From: Monodelphis domestica
Taxonomy: Eukaryota; Chordata; Mammalia; Didelphimorphia; Didelphidae
Direction: 5' to 3'
NCBI RefSeq assembly: GCF_027887165.1
Contig: NC_077231.1
Coordinates: 130,420,487 to 130,484,486 of the forward strand
DNA: 64,000 nucleotides
Under the pieces are notes generated by a model. It saw only the letters and a list, made by a program, of their open reading frames with translations. It ran no database searches and was not told the DNA's origin. A program made the position numbers and the translations under genes. This document shows positions 12,801 to 22,001 of this stretch, one piece after another (positions within the stretch are counted from its first letter, which is position 1; every line of letters begins with the position of its first letter).

Positions 12801-15800
12801 TATCTCATTTGATATAGGATTGATTTCAGAATTAGGAGTTGCAAAAAAATCTGGATTGGTTCTTCTGAAATAGAGGCTCTTAACATAGTGTCTGCAGAAT
12901 CCCAAGGACTCTGTAGATAGATTTCCAGAGGCCTGTGATCTTGGATAGGAAAAGAATAATTGATTATATCTTTTATTTTCCCTAGCTTCTAACTGAAATA
13001 TAGTATTTCCGTCAGTTATAAATGTACGCAACCAACATTCTGAGCAAAGGATTCCCAGGCTTTAACACTGTCAGAGAAGTCCATGATACAAAAAAAAGTG
13101 AAGAACCACTGCTCCAGGAAGAACATGTTTTCTACCAGTAATGCTGGCATAAAATAATGAAAAATAAATTTGAAAATCTATATAATTAATTCCCATATTA
13201 TTAAACTAGATTATAAATCATTGTTACATCACATATCAAAACTAAAGTGGTCATGTTTCTCTGAAACAAAAGTTAGATTGCCATAATTAAATAAAGTAGT
13301 CATGTTTCTCTAATCCTGTTACTTAAAAAATTTGATACTGATTTGAAGATAGTTACCCTAAGGCTTTTTCTTTCTCTATCATTGTTCTTTGTAAAACTAG
13401 CAGATTCATAGGTTCCTTAATTTTGCCAGTGTACCAAAAAAAAAAAAATCAAACAGGGGACTAATGAATATTATCTTACATCTAATACAAAGTATTATTT
13501 GCTTTGTTTTCAGCCTACAAATGCAACAACAACAGAATAATTAAATTCACTTTCTTGTTACCAGTTAAAGTATGAGATTCAGAGTTTTCCTTTTGCAGTT
13601 TTTCAAGGGGAATTGAAGTTAAAAGTGTTTCTTGGAAAGACTATCTCAAGACTAAAAATAGCTATATTCCCAGGCAGTAACTGGAATTTGCATATCTTTA
13701 TTTCAAAGCAAACTAAATTTATTCTTCAAAGAAATGCAGACTTTATTTAACAAATTGCCTCCTTAGATTTCTTCCTATTCAGATCTTTCACTATTTTTTT
13801 CCTTTTTGTGTCTACTCAAGTATTATAAGAAGTATTAATTTTTGATGATTTAAAGTGGACCAAAAAATATAAAACTACAATAAGTTTGGAGGCCAGTTCA
13901 ACAGCTTTGTATTATGTTTTGAAAAAGTTGAAGTGTATTCCCAGTAATCATTTCTAAAATAGGATTGGAGACAGGCTCTGGGTCTATAATTTCATTTATG
14001 TAGGATATTCCCAGTTTAGGAAATGCCTTCTATTGCATAAATATACATAAATAAGGCATATAATGCAACAACCAGTGTTGATCAGCACTATCCCTACAAT
14101 TTATAGTCCTTCTGAGTTGCCTACAACACTGGAATTGTAAATGACTTACCCAGGGTCTCACAGCCAGTCCATGTCAGAAACAATACTTGAACTGAAGGTC
14201 TTCTGGTTTCAAGACCAGAAAGACAACTACTTCTCTTAAATTTACAAGATATTCCTTTATTTTAAAAAAATTGAATGATTAATTATTAATTATATATGTA
14301 ATAAATGTTCATTCCAAAGATTTTTTAAAATGCCTCATTTCTCATAATTATTTTTCCCATCTGACAAGGGAAATACAAATCAGTAATTTTATTGGTCTCT
14401 GGACTTTTTGCTATTCTGTTTTGCTTTTAAAATGGAATTTCCTTTATTTTGATTAATATTTCTATACCTTTTTTACTACTGATTAAAAACCATTTTGGAG
14501 TGTTTGTATCATTTATCAGCCATAAAAACAACATATATTGATTTTAACTGTGTTTTCAGCAAACAAATTTCTTGGCTTTATATCAGGGTACGGCCTTTCT
14601 TCGCTTTTTGTCTTTTCCTCCTTAGTCTTCTGGTTTCTCTTAGTGTTGAGTTTTAGGTAGTAGTAGAGTTTTGCTATTGTCTTTTGTATTTGTGTTTACC
14701 AAGTAGGGACATAAATGACCTCTCTATAGGGACAGAAAGACAGATGAAATCACTGGCAACCTCTGCAGTCTGGGCTTGTGAAGCTTGATTTATATAAAAT
14801 GATCAATTTCCCTTAATGTCCTTACTCTTTTAATATTATTTTTATTCATGTATTTATTTATAAATTAATTGGTTTTATGACTAATAAATTAAAAGACATG
14901 AAATGTCTTTTAGCCATGCTTTTCAAAAACTGTTCTTTTCTCTTTTCCTAATATTTAAAAAAATTATTTCAAGGAAAGGCCTAGAAGTGCTGTAGAACAG
15001 CTGTGTTTGGCTGAAAGCACTCGACCTCGTATGACTCTTGAGGAACAAATGGAAAGAATAAAAAGACGCCAACAAGCTTGCCTAAGGGAGAAGAAAAAAG
15101 GACTGACTATCATTGGAACTTCAGACCAATCACCCCTTCAGAGTCCATCATTTTGCAGAGATAATCCATTCAGGGTGATCCAGGTAAAAGAAAAATTTTG
15201 TTAGTTGTAGTATAACAATTCATTTAGACGGGCCCGATATAATTCATTACAAAGCTATATAATAGAATTTAGATCCATATCCTTTTTCAGATGAGGGGGA
15301 AAAGCTACACAAAGGATTAATGAATGATCTGTCCATGGTCAGGTAGGGATGAAAAGCGGCACAAAAAGAACTCAAAATCCAGTGGCTTTCCCCTCCATGC
15401 CATGTGGTCTTTTATGAATGAAATTACTTTTTTAAATCTGACAAATTCTATGCTAATATATAATGTCGATATTTTGCCTGTTATTCCCTCTAAAAAGCTC
15501 TGATTTGTATCTGAGCTGTGTAGCAAGAGACAGTAAAAGGCTTCCCATTTCTAAATATTCTACTTCTGTTCAGATATTGTTTGCTTTGTCTTGCCTTTAT
15601 TGCCTCACTAACCTTCTAATTTCTCTATATTTCATATTTTTACTTTTACCTTCCAAACATTCTTATCTTTGTTCTCAATCATCATAAGCCCAAGGATGTA
15701 CAGTGAGCCTACTAGAACTTATAATCACATCTGTTCTGAGTGAAAAGTTTTTATATAGCTTAGTTTTTCCTGAATGTAGTATAGTCCCTCTGAATTTCAA

Positions 15801-18800
15801 CAGATTAGCTGGTTTCATACTTATTTCCTCTTACTGGAAATGTTTCTACTTGTTAAATGTTGCTAGTATCTAATTTATAAAATACCATAAGATATTGAAT
15901 TGATGCAAATGATATTCTTTGATTTTCCTTTTCCAAAGGATTTTGTACTTTAGATTAAGGATTAAATAAGCTTGCCTATTTCTGTCAGCCACCAAAAGTG
16001 GCCAAATTGAATAACTATAAACAAAAACAAACAATGAGTTGTTGTTTTTTTTAATTCTGCGTTATTTACATTAGATTCTCTACTCATTTATTATAGACTC
16101 TTGGCTGGAGAGACTGCTCATTTCAGAACAAATCAATGTGAGCTAGGATTATGTTGGGAAAATTTAGATGTGCCTTGTAATGTGAATAGGTAATATGTAT
16201 CCCTTGTGAATCTGTAAATGTCTAATTTGTTACACAGAATCAGAGGGATGATTTGGTTTCAAGTAACATTAAGGAACTGGAGAACCTCAATATAGAAAAC
16301 AATATTAAACCAAACCTTGAAACTTCTGCAGAAGAAGTAGCTCAACTAAATGAAACTGTCAACATAGACCATCAGGATGTGGATTTCAGTAAAGAGGTAC
16401 AAAGTTAATTTGAGTAGAGGTACTTAGAAAGGGAAAATATCCAAGCATTAAAGGTGACAATTTTGAAAACAAAATTTGTTGTGTGATGAACCATAAAAAA
16501 TTTACTTTTTCTGTCTTTAATTCCATTACCTTCCAAATCATCCACTGTTTTTCCATCCCTTACTTCAGATCTCAGATATCTTTTCCTAACTTTATTTTAG
16601 CCTTTCCAATTTTCTCTCTTTTTTCTGTTAGCAAAGTTTTTTCTACTCATATTTTCATTGGATAACCATAAATTTCAAGTGGCTAAAAACTTTTCTTATC
16701 CTCTTACTGTTTTTACTGATTCTTTCATAACAATATTATTCTTTATAATCTGTGCTTAACAACCGTAATATTAAAATCAGAACTATTTCACAGTTACTCA
16801 AGAGTTGGAAGAGGCCTCACTTGGTCATCTAGATCTGGCAGCATGCAGTGGTTAGAGCACTAGACTTGGAGTCAAGGCACACCCGATTTCAAGTCCAACC
16901 TTAGATACTTTTCTATGTAACCATGGACAAGTTATATGATATCTCTCTACTTTCCTCAAATGTAAAATGGCAATGATAATTGAATCCACCTTCAGATGCT
17001 TATTCTGAAGATCAAATGAGGCACTGTTTGCAAATCACCTGGCACATAGTAAGACCTTAATAAATGCTTTTTTCTTTCCTTCTTTCTTACCAACCAAAAC
17101 TCATCAAGCATTCCTTTACTGTACATTAGACAGATGGTTAATTATCTTTACTTGAAGTCCTCCAATGCTTTCTAAGAGCATCTATTCCACTTTGGGATGT
17201 CTTGATATATTACAAAATTTTTCATACATCAACCTAAATTTGTCTTTTTTGCAACTTTCACTCTGTATTGCCCCCTGGAACCAAAAAGAGGAGTATCTTT
17301 TTCCATTCTATATGATACCTATCTTTAGTTATTTGAAGGGCTATCTTTTCTTTCATAAGTCACCTTTTTTCCATACTAAAAACTCTCTATTACTGCTCCT
17401 CATTTGGCATAAACTGGAGACTCTCTACCTCCTGGCTGCCTTCTTCTGAAAGATCTCTTATAGAGGGGAGGGAAAGAAAATGAATCATGGAAACATGAAA
17501 AAATATTTTAAAATAATTTTTTTTAATTGCTCTGGGGAGGGGGGGGGGGAGAGAAGATTTCTTAAACTCTACTGCCCTCAACTGAACATTTGTGGTCTAA
17601 CCAGGGCACATTACAAGGGAATCATTATTCCTGGAAGTTGTGGCTCTCATAATGCTTCCTGAAAGGTCTTTAGCTTTTGTGACTACCATATCTCACCTCA
17701 GAAGAAGCTTGAAATCCAGTAAAACCCACAGTTCTTTTTCAAAACTACTTTCTATCCATCCTCTTCTCCCAACTTGAAAAATTGACTGAAAAAAAATCAT
17801 ATACATGTATCCCTTTTGAATCCTAGAAAAATTCCTTCTGTGTCCCTTTTGGTCATCCCCTCTTTCCCTGATTTTCATATGCTTCTTAAATACTGGCTCT
17901 TTCCCTGCTGCTTATAAACACTGCCAAATGTCCTACATCCTTTCAAGCAAGACAAGGATGGGTTTGGGGGGGGGGGAGGGTCAAATGATGCCTTCTCTAT
18001 TATGGAGGTGGGTTGGGACAAAAAGGGAAATACCTGGCAATTTTAATTTAAAAGTTGGAAAACAAATTTAAACAAAACACTTCACTTAATCCTACAATTC
18101 TCTCAAAAAATTAGGATCTCTCTTCTTTTACAACTAGACTTCTGGGGGTGGGGGGAGGGGGAGGAAGCTCTTAACTCTCAATTATTACCCCCTTATCTCA
18201 CATCCAGTCTCATTTCCTAATTCCTTGAAATCTGGCATCTTGTCCCCACCTCTCCCCTATCTCTTGGCTACTAAATCCTATTACCTTTGTGCAGTTCTTC
18301 TCCTTCTTAACCTCTCTATAGGGTTGGACTCTGGAGTCCTCTTTCCCCTAGATATTACCCTCCGCTGGTTAATGGTTTATTTTTAACCAGATCTGTGGTT
18401 TGTTTGGGTTTTTTTAATTGCTCAAAGGAATTCCCACTGTTGATCAAAATCAGTATCTAGACTGCAAATTCTCATTTTGGAGATTTGCCAGGTTCCCAGA
18501 ATTAGTAGATATGATTCAGTATTCATGATTCTGAGTGATATTTCCTGTAAGGTCCAGGAGTCCAGACTCATAGGAAGCAGGAGCTGACATTTGGGGTCAA
18601 TCCATCCTGGTCCGTCTCCTATAACTCTTTCTTGGTGATCTCATTGAGTCCCATAGCTTTAACTACCATCCATACATGCCATATTTCCATATCCAGACTT
18701 CATGTCTCCTGTGCTCCTGTGTCCCGCATCATCTCCAGCTACATGGCTGGACATCTCCAGCTGGGTATCCCACATGCATGTGAAACTCACCATACCTGAA

Positions 18801-21294
18801 ACCACTCTTCTTGCTGATTCTCTGTTTCTTTCAAGGTCACCAGCATCCTCCGAGTCATTAAATTTACAAATTAAACTTGAGTTTTGAGTTAACCTTGAGG
18901 AATCATCCCCAACTCCCATGTCCAATCAAATGCCAAATCTCACTGGTTTTGCCTTATTAACGTCTCAGAGATTTGCATCCATTGCTTTATTTATGCTATA
19001 GTCACCCAATCATAGCCCTCATCACCTCTCACCTGAATTGTTTCAGTACCCTGCTTTTTGGTTCCCTTGCATACAGTCTTTCCCTACTTAATATTTCTGA
19101 AAGATTCCCACAGCCATGTCATCTGAATAATGAAGCCATGTAATCTCAGCCACTTTCAAAGCAACTCTGAAATTTAGGCATTCAGACTAGGAAAGAACTT
19201 TACAGTGATACCCTTCCTGAATGTGACTTTACAGTTTAATGCATGTTTTAAAATATCATTATGGACCTAAAATCATTGGAGCCCATTATGCAATTCAGTG
19301 TTATGGAAAAGCTTATAGATAGCAATATGCATGATTTCATAGGGAAGATATTTTACTATAGCCCTAATTTTATTGATGTGGGGGGGGGTTTACTTTTTAT
19401 ATTTGTATGTGATTGTATTTAAGACTGCTTTTAAAGACAACATTTAATTTTTCTTCTGTAGTTATTGAAAACTGACAATAACTCATTCTGTGAATCACTA
19501 TTCAAATCTGAGCCAAGTGAAGAGAATTCTGAAGAAATAATGGATAAGCAAAAGGATAGAGAAGAAATGTCTGATGATATTTCTTATAGGTAAAAATAAA
19601 AATAACTGCAAGTTCAGTTTTTGTATTTAGGTTTATTACATAATCTAGAACCAGTTTTTGAAATGTCACTCTATTTTCATTAGCCCCCAAATTGTGGCTC
19701 CAATCACAAATCATAAATCTGAAGGCAATTCAGAAGAAAAGGAAATAGCCAATGTCAACAAGCAAGAAGGGAATGTCATTTCTTATGAAACTATGGCTGA
19801 AACTTCAAGAGGAAATCAAGCAATAACCGGTAAATATCATTATGTATAACATCGAGTCTTTCCCTCTTATATAATAAAACCTTTTTCATCATTTTTCTAT
19901 TTTTGTTTATATTTATATAACATATTTATATTTATATTTCTTAATTTAAAAAAATCACAATTCTATTCATGAAATTAGTTGTGTTGGTAGACATCTAAAG
20001 AAAGGGATTCTTTAAGGATCATGAAAAAATTAAGTAGCCAGAACTGAAGAATGAATTCATTAGTCCTGACCCTGTTGAACCCCCTAAGTGTTTGCCTCAG
20101 TGTCCCAGAATCTGACATAGTGGTTAGGGTAAATTAATCCCCAATAATGAGAACCAGTAGAAATGGAATTTCTTCTACATGTTAGCAGAAAAAGAACAGT
20201 AATTGCATTATCCTGCTATAGCAACATTTTTCAGACTGAGCCTGAGAAAAGTAGAATATGGTTCCTGGGATACTTTCCCATTGTGGAGTACTAAAACCCT
20301 ATCTTTTAAATTGAATTTATCATTATTTTGATCTCACCAAAACTTATTCACAATGGCCAGTTCACTTCTACTAACAGTGAGTTGACTTCTAAAACATTTT
20401 CACTGCTAATATGATATAACATATAGGTGTCTCCTGAAATTGTCCCTTACCTGCCAACCCAGCTCTTGTTTCCCTAGCATCGTCAGGTTTACAGTGTATT
20501 CACCACAACCTGGGAGCAGCTGGGTGGTGCCGCAGAAAAAGTGCTACACTTGGAATCGAGACCGTGTTTAAATCACGCCTCAGACCTTTTACTGGATGGA
20601 TGGATGAGAAAATCAAGGTCCTAAGTTGCCCCGGGCCTTGTCAGAGATCCCTCAGACCCTACTTACAGTGTCCTGACCCCAAGTCCCGAGTTATTTTTAG
20701 GCTACATAACACTTCATCTCCAGGATATCTCCATGGGTGTAAAGCACTGAAATCGTGTTTAGAAAAAACAAGGTATTTGCCTGTTCACACCAACCCAGAA
20801 AGTTTATGAAAGCTAAGATAGATCAAGGGCCTGACCAGGATTTTCGCTGTCAGAAATAAGAAAAAATACAGAAACCATCGTGAAACAAAGATTCTTATGA
20901 AAGATTTCTTAGTAATATAAGTAGTTCTCAAATTTAAAAAAAAACACGCATCTGTTCATTTCTCCTCAAAACTATTCCTTTATATTAATAATATACACGA
21001 GAATTCTACGAGGCTCCTGTGTGCCAGGCACTGTGCTGTAGTCCGGGGGAGCTGCAGAGCAGGAAAGGGCCCTGAGGAGGCCCCTCCTTGTTTCTGTATT
21101 TGTTACCTTCTGAGTAGAGCCCAGGGTGACTGGCCTCTTTATAGGTATGATCCAGGTTTGTTTTATCTTCTCACATGTTCTTGCTGTGTTGTTTTTCAGT
21201 GAAAACTCTGCCCCCATCCCCCGAGCCCTCCACGTCACCTGTCCCGCCAGCTCAGCCACCGCTCCCAGAAGGATCCCATTTCATGTGTGTATAG
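702..21294 (+). CDS. PLEKHA5: PLEKHA5, C-terminal coding part (gene-level entry, spliced)
   Basis: Spliced coding sequence join(702-803, 6428-6539, 6757-6803, 7638-7826, 8908-9025, 11338-11453, 14974-15183, 16238-16396, 19462-19589, 19684-19829, 21200-21294). The sum is 1422 nt, 473 residues plus stop, without a frame break. I recognise it from the coiled-coil segment around ELERAWREYDKLEYD, the block RPRSAVEQLCLAESTRPRMT and the C-terminus EGSHFMCV. PLEKHA5 (PEPP2) is a cytosolic and junction-associated adaptor. Its N-terminal WW and PH domains (phosphoinositide binding) lie upstream of this window, so only the coiled-coil, proline-rich and acidic C-terminal half is here. All introns are GT-AG and phases match. 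The early and middle exons look strongly conserved; exons 16238-16396, 19462-19589 and 19684-19829 encode a more divergent acidic region. Neighbouring AEBP2 downstream on the same strand agrees with human gene order. Confidence 0.95.
992..2469 (-). mobile_element. 5'-truncated L1 in antisense orientation
   Basis: Minus-strand translation gives the C-terminal part of L1 ORF2 in pieces: GGLAVLDLKLYYKVVVIKMI at about 2380-2420, TNKPVATKIRREATNWGKIF at about 1930-1990, and WKMRGCPPIGEWLNKLWYLL at about 1370-1430. The T-rich start and ATTAATTTAGACTGTTTTTC mark the L1 3' terminus. A 13-bp direct repeat TTTTATTGCTTTT flanks it at 979-991 and 2470-2482, which I read as the target-site duplication. 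Multiple frameshifts; dead copy. Confidence 0.9.
2850..2969 (-). mobile_element. MIR-like SINE fragment split by the LINE at 2982
   Basis: ATCCCTCATTTTACACGGGA followed by AACCAAGGCCTAAAGAG and CAACTTGTCCAGGATTA is the reverse of the MIR middle region. It ends at the insertion point of the 2982-5786 element. Confidence 0.6.
2970..2981 (+). repeat. Target-site duplication, left copy, of the LINE at 2982-5786
   Basis: TATGCTTACCTA, identical to 5787-5798. The two copies exactly bracket the LINE sequence. Confidence 0.85.
3009..3563 (+). pseudogene. Endonuclease-domain fragment of the LINE
   Basis: An uninterrupted 184-codon stretch beginning PTNDKLILLGDFNARVG. The preceding bases from about 2984 are in the same frame and read EILYVLHSV. 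Conserved motifs are GDFNARVG, the HLIDY block at about residue 79 and the catalytic-type TDHRLV at about residue 106. The N-terminal endonuclease motifs are missing because of the 5' truncation. The frame ends at TGA 3561-3563. Confidence 0.85.
3712..4709 (+). pseudogene. Reverse-transcriptase-domain fragments of the LINE
   Basis: Frame 1 runs from about 3712 to 4605 with stops at 4024 and 4204, carrying GIPTEVYKAL, YRGISLLSTAGKILAH, CGFRPDRSTIDM and TKAFDTVNRDALW. A frameshift at about 4560-4600 moves coding to frame 0, which reads NGMKQGCVLAPVLFNLSF and stops at 4707. The polymerase cannot be made from this copy. Confidence 0.85.
4710..5624 (+). pseudogene. RT palm (FADD) and C-terminal domain of the LINE
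   Basis: Frame 0 continues after the 4707 stop through LEALFADDCALMAH, is broken once at 4818 (TAA), then is open for 260 codons from 4842. It carries SLSKTEVLFQPAPG, FKYLGSTIANDGSLDHEINA, LKVYNAVVLSSLLYGCESWT, QLRWSGHAIRMDPQPIPRQV and GRPKKRFKDQLK, and ends EDEQRRHLASARERQH. The longest intact part of the element. Confidence 0.88.
5787..5798 (+). repeat. Target-site duplication, right copy, of the LINE at 2982-5786
   Basis: TATGCTTACCTA, identical to 2970-2981. Confidence 0.85.
5855..6235 (+). mobile_element. L2 LINE 3' fragment
   Basis: Contains CATTTAAAGCTCTCCACTGT, AAGACTTGTCCTGATTCCTT and TAAGCTCCTTGAGGACAGAT, the recognisable order of the L2 3' region. Old and diverged. Confidence 0.75.
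6428..6539 (+). CDS. PLEKHA5: PLEKHA5 coding exon (coiled coil, second part)
   Basis: 112 nt, enters in phase 0 and leaves one base over; acceptor TATTATTAATAG, donor GTAAAT. Encodes TESAGIQRAQIQKELWRIQD followed by VMEGLSKHKQHRGTTEA. It completes the coiled coil begun at 702. The intron before it (804-6427) carries the L1 at 992-2469 and the unusual LINE at 2982-5786. Confidence 0.95.
6757..6803 (+). CDS. PLEKHA5: PLEKHA5 short coding exon
   Basis: 47 nt; acceptor TTTTAATAG, donor GTAAGA. With the split glycine codon from the previous exon it reads GMLGSKTFTAVKYKNE. It ends in phase 0, so it can join either the cassette exon at 7638 or directly the exon at 8908, which starts GPDYRLYKSEPE. 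Both joins keep the frame. Confidence 0.93.
6804..7637 (+). other. PLEKHA5 intron, no feature recognised
   Basis: AT-rich intronic sequence between exons 6757-6803 and 7638-7826. I see no exon, repeat family or RNA gene that I can support. Confidence 0.6.
7638..7826 (+). CDS. PLEKHA5: PLEKHA5 proline-rich cassette exon (63 codons)
   Basis: 189 nt, exactly 63 codons and phase 0 at both ends; acceptor AATCTTTAG, donor GTAAGC. Reads EEEVVPPRPPLPWSYD, then TEQPPIIPPLPSDSSSL, and ends RNGSHC. The PPRPPLP stretch is a PxxP-type motif that could bind SH3 domains (inference). The symmetric length means the exon can be included or skipped without a frame change; I recall PLEKHA5 and its paralogues having isoforms with this segment. 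Intact frame and clean splice sites argue that it is real. Confidence 0.88.
8363..8580 (+). mobile_element. Marsupial tRNA-type SINE
   Basis: Full-length copy from GGCAGCTGGTTTGCTCAGTT through CTGGGTTCAAATCTGGCCTC to a TAAAAATTTTTTTAAAAAAA end. Imperfect flanking repeats GGATAAGACA (8353) and GGATAAGATA (8581) look like its target-site duplication. Confidence 0.9.
8908..9025 (+). CDS. PLEKHA5: PLEKHA5 coding exon
   Basis: 118 nt, starts in phase 0 and leaves one base; acceptor GACTTTAAAAG, donor GTCAGC. Encodes GPDYRLYKSEPELTTVAEVD then ESNGEEKSEPVSEIESVTK. The first half is basic and aromatic, the second half acidic and probably disordered. It matches my recollection of the mammalian protein closely. 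Confidence 0.94.
9026..11337 (+). other. PLEKHA5 intron with repeat fragments only
   Basis: AT-rich. About 9960-10095 contains a fragment (CAGGGATCCCTAGGTTTCAC, GGTGTCCATCACACAAAAAA) related to the DNA-transposon-like copies at 12868-13125 and 27533-27755. A short antisense SINE tail (GAACCCTTATTGTCCATC) is near 10760-10805. Otherwise nothing recognised. Confidence 0.55.
11338..11453 (+). CDS. PLEKHA5: PLEKHA5 coding exon
   Basis: 116 nt; acceptor is a long T run ending TTTTTTTTAG, donor GTATTT. With the split glycine it reads GSHFPIGVVPPRTKSPMPES then STIASYVTLRKTKKTDIRT. The segment contains a proline-directed Ser site (KSPMP) in a basic context. It ends in phase 0 before the exon at 14974. 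Confidence 0.94.
11602..11820 (-). mobile_element. Marsupial tRNA-type SINE, antisense
   Basis: Reads in reverse from a TA-rich tail through GACTTACCCAGGGTCACACA and TCTCAATCCACTGAACCACC to CCCAGCTACCCC. Flanked by a perfect 13-bp duplication CATTCTTAGTTTA at 11589-11601 and 11821-11833. Confidence 0.92.
11870..12300 (+). other. Unassigned, relatively GC-rich intronic block
   Basis: About 430 bp that is richer in GC than the surrounding intron (for example ACCACTACCCTCTACCCGGA, GGCCTGGGAGGCCTACACTG). No exon, known repeat or long frame recognised. Could be a diverged LTR or a non-coding element. Confidence 0.4.
12482..12555. repeat. Perfect 74-bp palindrome (two 37-nt arms, no spacer)
   Basis: The left arm 12482-12518 starts AGAATTGGTGGATATAC and ends TGATTTTAT; the right arm 12519-12555 is its exact reverse complement. 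There is no loop and no mismatch. It sits in a PLEKHA5 intron beside a short (GT)n run at about 12460-12470. The structure resembles a tiny MITE such as the 80-bp mariner-derived MADE1, but the sequence is not that element and I see no clear TA duplication. Confidence 0.95.
12868..13125. mobile_element. Non-autonomous DNA transposon, hAT-like (tentative)
   Basis: Inverted ends: GAGGCTCTTAACATAGTG at the left and GTGAAGAACCACTGCTC at the right, around a body with GGATTCCCAGGCTTTAACAC and AGTCCATGATACAAAAAA. The same design recurs at 27533-27755. hAT-type elements commonly end in a CAGxGGTTCTTAACC-like repeat; the assignment is by resemblance only. Confidence 0.5.
13126..14973 (+). other. PLEKHA5 intron, mostly unassigned
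   Basis: AT-rich. Contains an antisense MIR-type fragment at about 14100-14230 (AATGACTTACCCAGGGTCTC, GAAGGTCTTCTGGTTTCAAG). I recognise nothing else before the exon at 14974. Confidence 0.55.
14974..15183 (+). CDS. PLEKHA5: PLEKHA5 coding exon (basic helical segment)
   Basis: 210 nt, 70 codons, phase 0 at both ends; acceptor TTATTTCAAG, donor GTAAAA. Encodes ERPRSAVEQLCLAESTRPRM, then TLEEQMERIKRRQQACLREK and a Ser/Pro segment ending DNPFRVIQ. This is among the most conserved blocks of the PLEKHA5 C-terminus. Translation continues into the intron until about 15204, which is only read-through past the donor. Confidence 0.95.
15184..16237 (+). other. PLEKHA5 intron, no feature recognised
   Basis: AT-rich. 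About 15280-15420 has weak SINE/MIR-like traces in antisense (GGGATGAAAAGCGGCACAAA, AACTCAAAATCCAGTGGC). No exon seen. Confidence 0.5.
16238..16396 (+). CDS. PLEKHA5: PLEKHA5 coding exon (divergent acidic region)
   Basis: 159 nt, 53 codons, phase 0 at both ends; acceptor TTGTTACACAG, donor GTACAA. Begins NQRDDLVSSNIKELENLNIE and ends HQDVDFSKE. The DVDFSKE end agrees with the mammalian protein while the middle is divergent. Rich in Asp, Glu and Asn, probably disordered. Confidence 0.9.
16836..17072 (+). mobile_element. MIR/MAR1-type CORE-SINE
   Basis: tRNA-like head (CAGTGGTTAGAGCACTAGAC), a conserved core (TTTCCTCAAATGTAAAATGG) and the classic end GGCACATAGTAAGACCTTAA then TAAATGC. Confidence 0.85.
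17466..17530 (+). mobile_element. Very short L1 3'-end fragment
   Basis: GAGGGAAAGAAAATGAATCA followed by TGGAAACATGAAAAAATATT and an A/T end is the reverse complement of the L1 3' end seen at 992-1080. About 65 bp; probably an extremely 5'-truncated insertion. A G run (17537-17551) follows. Confidence 0.6.
17531..18900 (+). other. PLEKHA5 intron, mostly unassigned, with poly-G runs
   Basis: Contains G-rich simple runs near 17537-17551, 17966-17980 and 18145-18165. The segment 18640-18890 (CATACATGCCATATTTCCAT, CATCTCCAGCTACATGGCTG) looks like the upstream part of the L2 copy that continues at 18900. Confidence 0.45.
18900..19150 (+). mobile_element. L2 LINE fragment
   Basis: AACGTCTCAGAGATTTGCAT, CATCACCTCTCACCTGAATT, TACCCTGCTTTTTGGTTCCC and GAAAGATTCCCACAGCCATG follow the order of the L2 3' region (a segment that in better copies reads like CACTACCCTCCTACCTGG). 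Confidence 0.6.
19462..19589 (+). CDS. PLEKHA5: PLEKHA5 coding exon (divergent acidic region)
   Basis: 128 nt, starts in phase 0 and ends two bases into a codon; acceptor TTCTTCTGTAG, donor GTAAAA. Starts LLKTDNNSFCESLFKSEPSE and ends REEMSDDISY. Strongly acidic and low in hydrophobic residues. Only 94 nt of intron separate it from the next exon, consistent with a pair of constitutively joined exons. Confidence 0.88.
19684..19829 (+). CDS. PLEKHA5: PLEKHA5 coding exon before the alternative C-terminus
   Basis: 146 nt; acceptor TATTTTCATTAG, donor GTAAAT. The split serine codon leads into PQIVAPITNHKSEGNSEEKE and the exon ends YETMAETSRGNQAIT plus one base. That trailing base can join either exon 21200 (giving Val) or exon 26338 (giving Ala), so the exon is the branch point for two C-termini. 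Confidence 0.9.
19830..21199 (+). other. PLEKHA5 intron with a SINE remnant
   Basis: A degraded SINE head lies at about 20512-20640 (GGGAGCAGCTGGGTGGTGCC, CGTGTTTAAATCACGCCTCA). The rest is unassigned. From about 21000 GC content rises toward the exon at 21200. Confidence 0.55.
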
Positions 21295-21304
21295 TTACAG
21301 AGAA
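21200..21304 (+). CDS. PLEKHA5: PLEKHA5 exon with the main stop codon
   Basis: Coding part 21200-21294 reads VKTLPPSPEPSTSP, then VPPAQPPLPEGSHFMCV and TAG at 21292-21294. Acceptor TGTTTTTCAG. The EGSHFMCV terminus matches the known PLEKHA5 C-terminus. A good donor (GTATGT) follows at 21305, so the exon probably ends at 21304, only 10 nt after the stop; this is too close to trigger nonsense-mediated decay. The last residues M-C-V have the hydrophobic-x-hydrophobic form of a class II PDZ ligand (inference). Base composition here is noticeably more GC-rich than in neighbouring exons. Confidence 0.92.
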
Positions 21305-21835
21305 GTATGTTCTTTTTTCCCCCCTTTTTGCTTGTGCTTCCTAGGTAGTTAGCTGCCTGAGCATTTGTCCTGTTGTCTAATCGATTCTCCTAGACAGTAC
21401 ACGAATGGCTTGGGAAAGGATGGGGAGGGGGTATTTGTAAGCAACAGGTCAGAGCTCCTGCCTCAGCCGTCCATCAGGAGAGGCCAGGAGGGCTTCACCA
21501 TTGGATGTTTAAGTCCTTCTCGGTGCTTGCCGCAGCGGTCTGTCTTAGGAATTCTTTCACTCTGACTGACTTTGGGCATTGATTCTGATGGGTTCCCTTC
21601 CACCCCAGCCTGCTTCAGGCTCTCCCACGTAGGCTGCCTCTGATCTGCTGGGGCTCCCCATTATGCCCTTCACTGGTTGCCAAATAATCTTTCCAAAACA
21701 CGGCCCCCTGGGAGCCTGCTAGTCAGCTGTTTGTTTAAAAAAAAGCATTTTGAGTAGAGCAAAATGAGTCATTGAGGGCTTTCTTCAACAAGATACTGCC
21801 CAGGCGTACCTTAACATCCTATAAGATTCCTTAGA

Positions 21836-22001
21836 GGGGACAGCTGGGTGGCTCAGTGGATTGAGAGCCAGGCCTAGAGCCGGGAGGTCCTAAGTTCAAA
21901 TCTGGACTCAGACACTTCCCAGCTGTGTGACCCTGGGCAAGTCACTTGAAGACAATACACAGTATTGACTCCAAGATGGAAGGTGAGGGTTTAAAAAAAA
22001 A
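21836..22001 (+). mobile_element. Marsupial tRNA-type SINE with internal deletion
   Basis: GACAGCTGGGTGGCTCAGTG through GTGACCCTGGGCAAGTCACT, then a deletion joins directly to GACAATACACAGTATTGACT and the A-rich tail. Flanking AAGATTCCTTAGA (21823) and AAGATTACTTAGA (22002) form a 13-bp duplication with one mismatch. Confidence 0.88.

Noticed and set aside
15184..15204. Extension of the PLEKHA5 frame past 15183
   Set aside because: Read-through of a good GTAAAA donor; the next exon at 16238 joins in frame.
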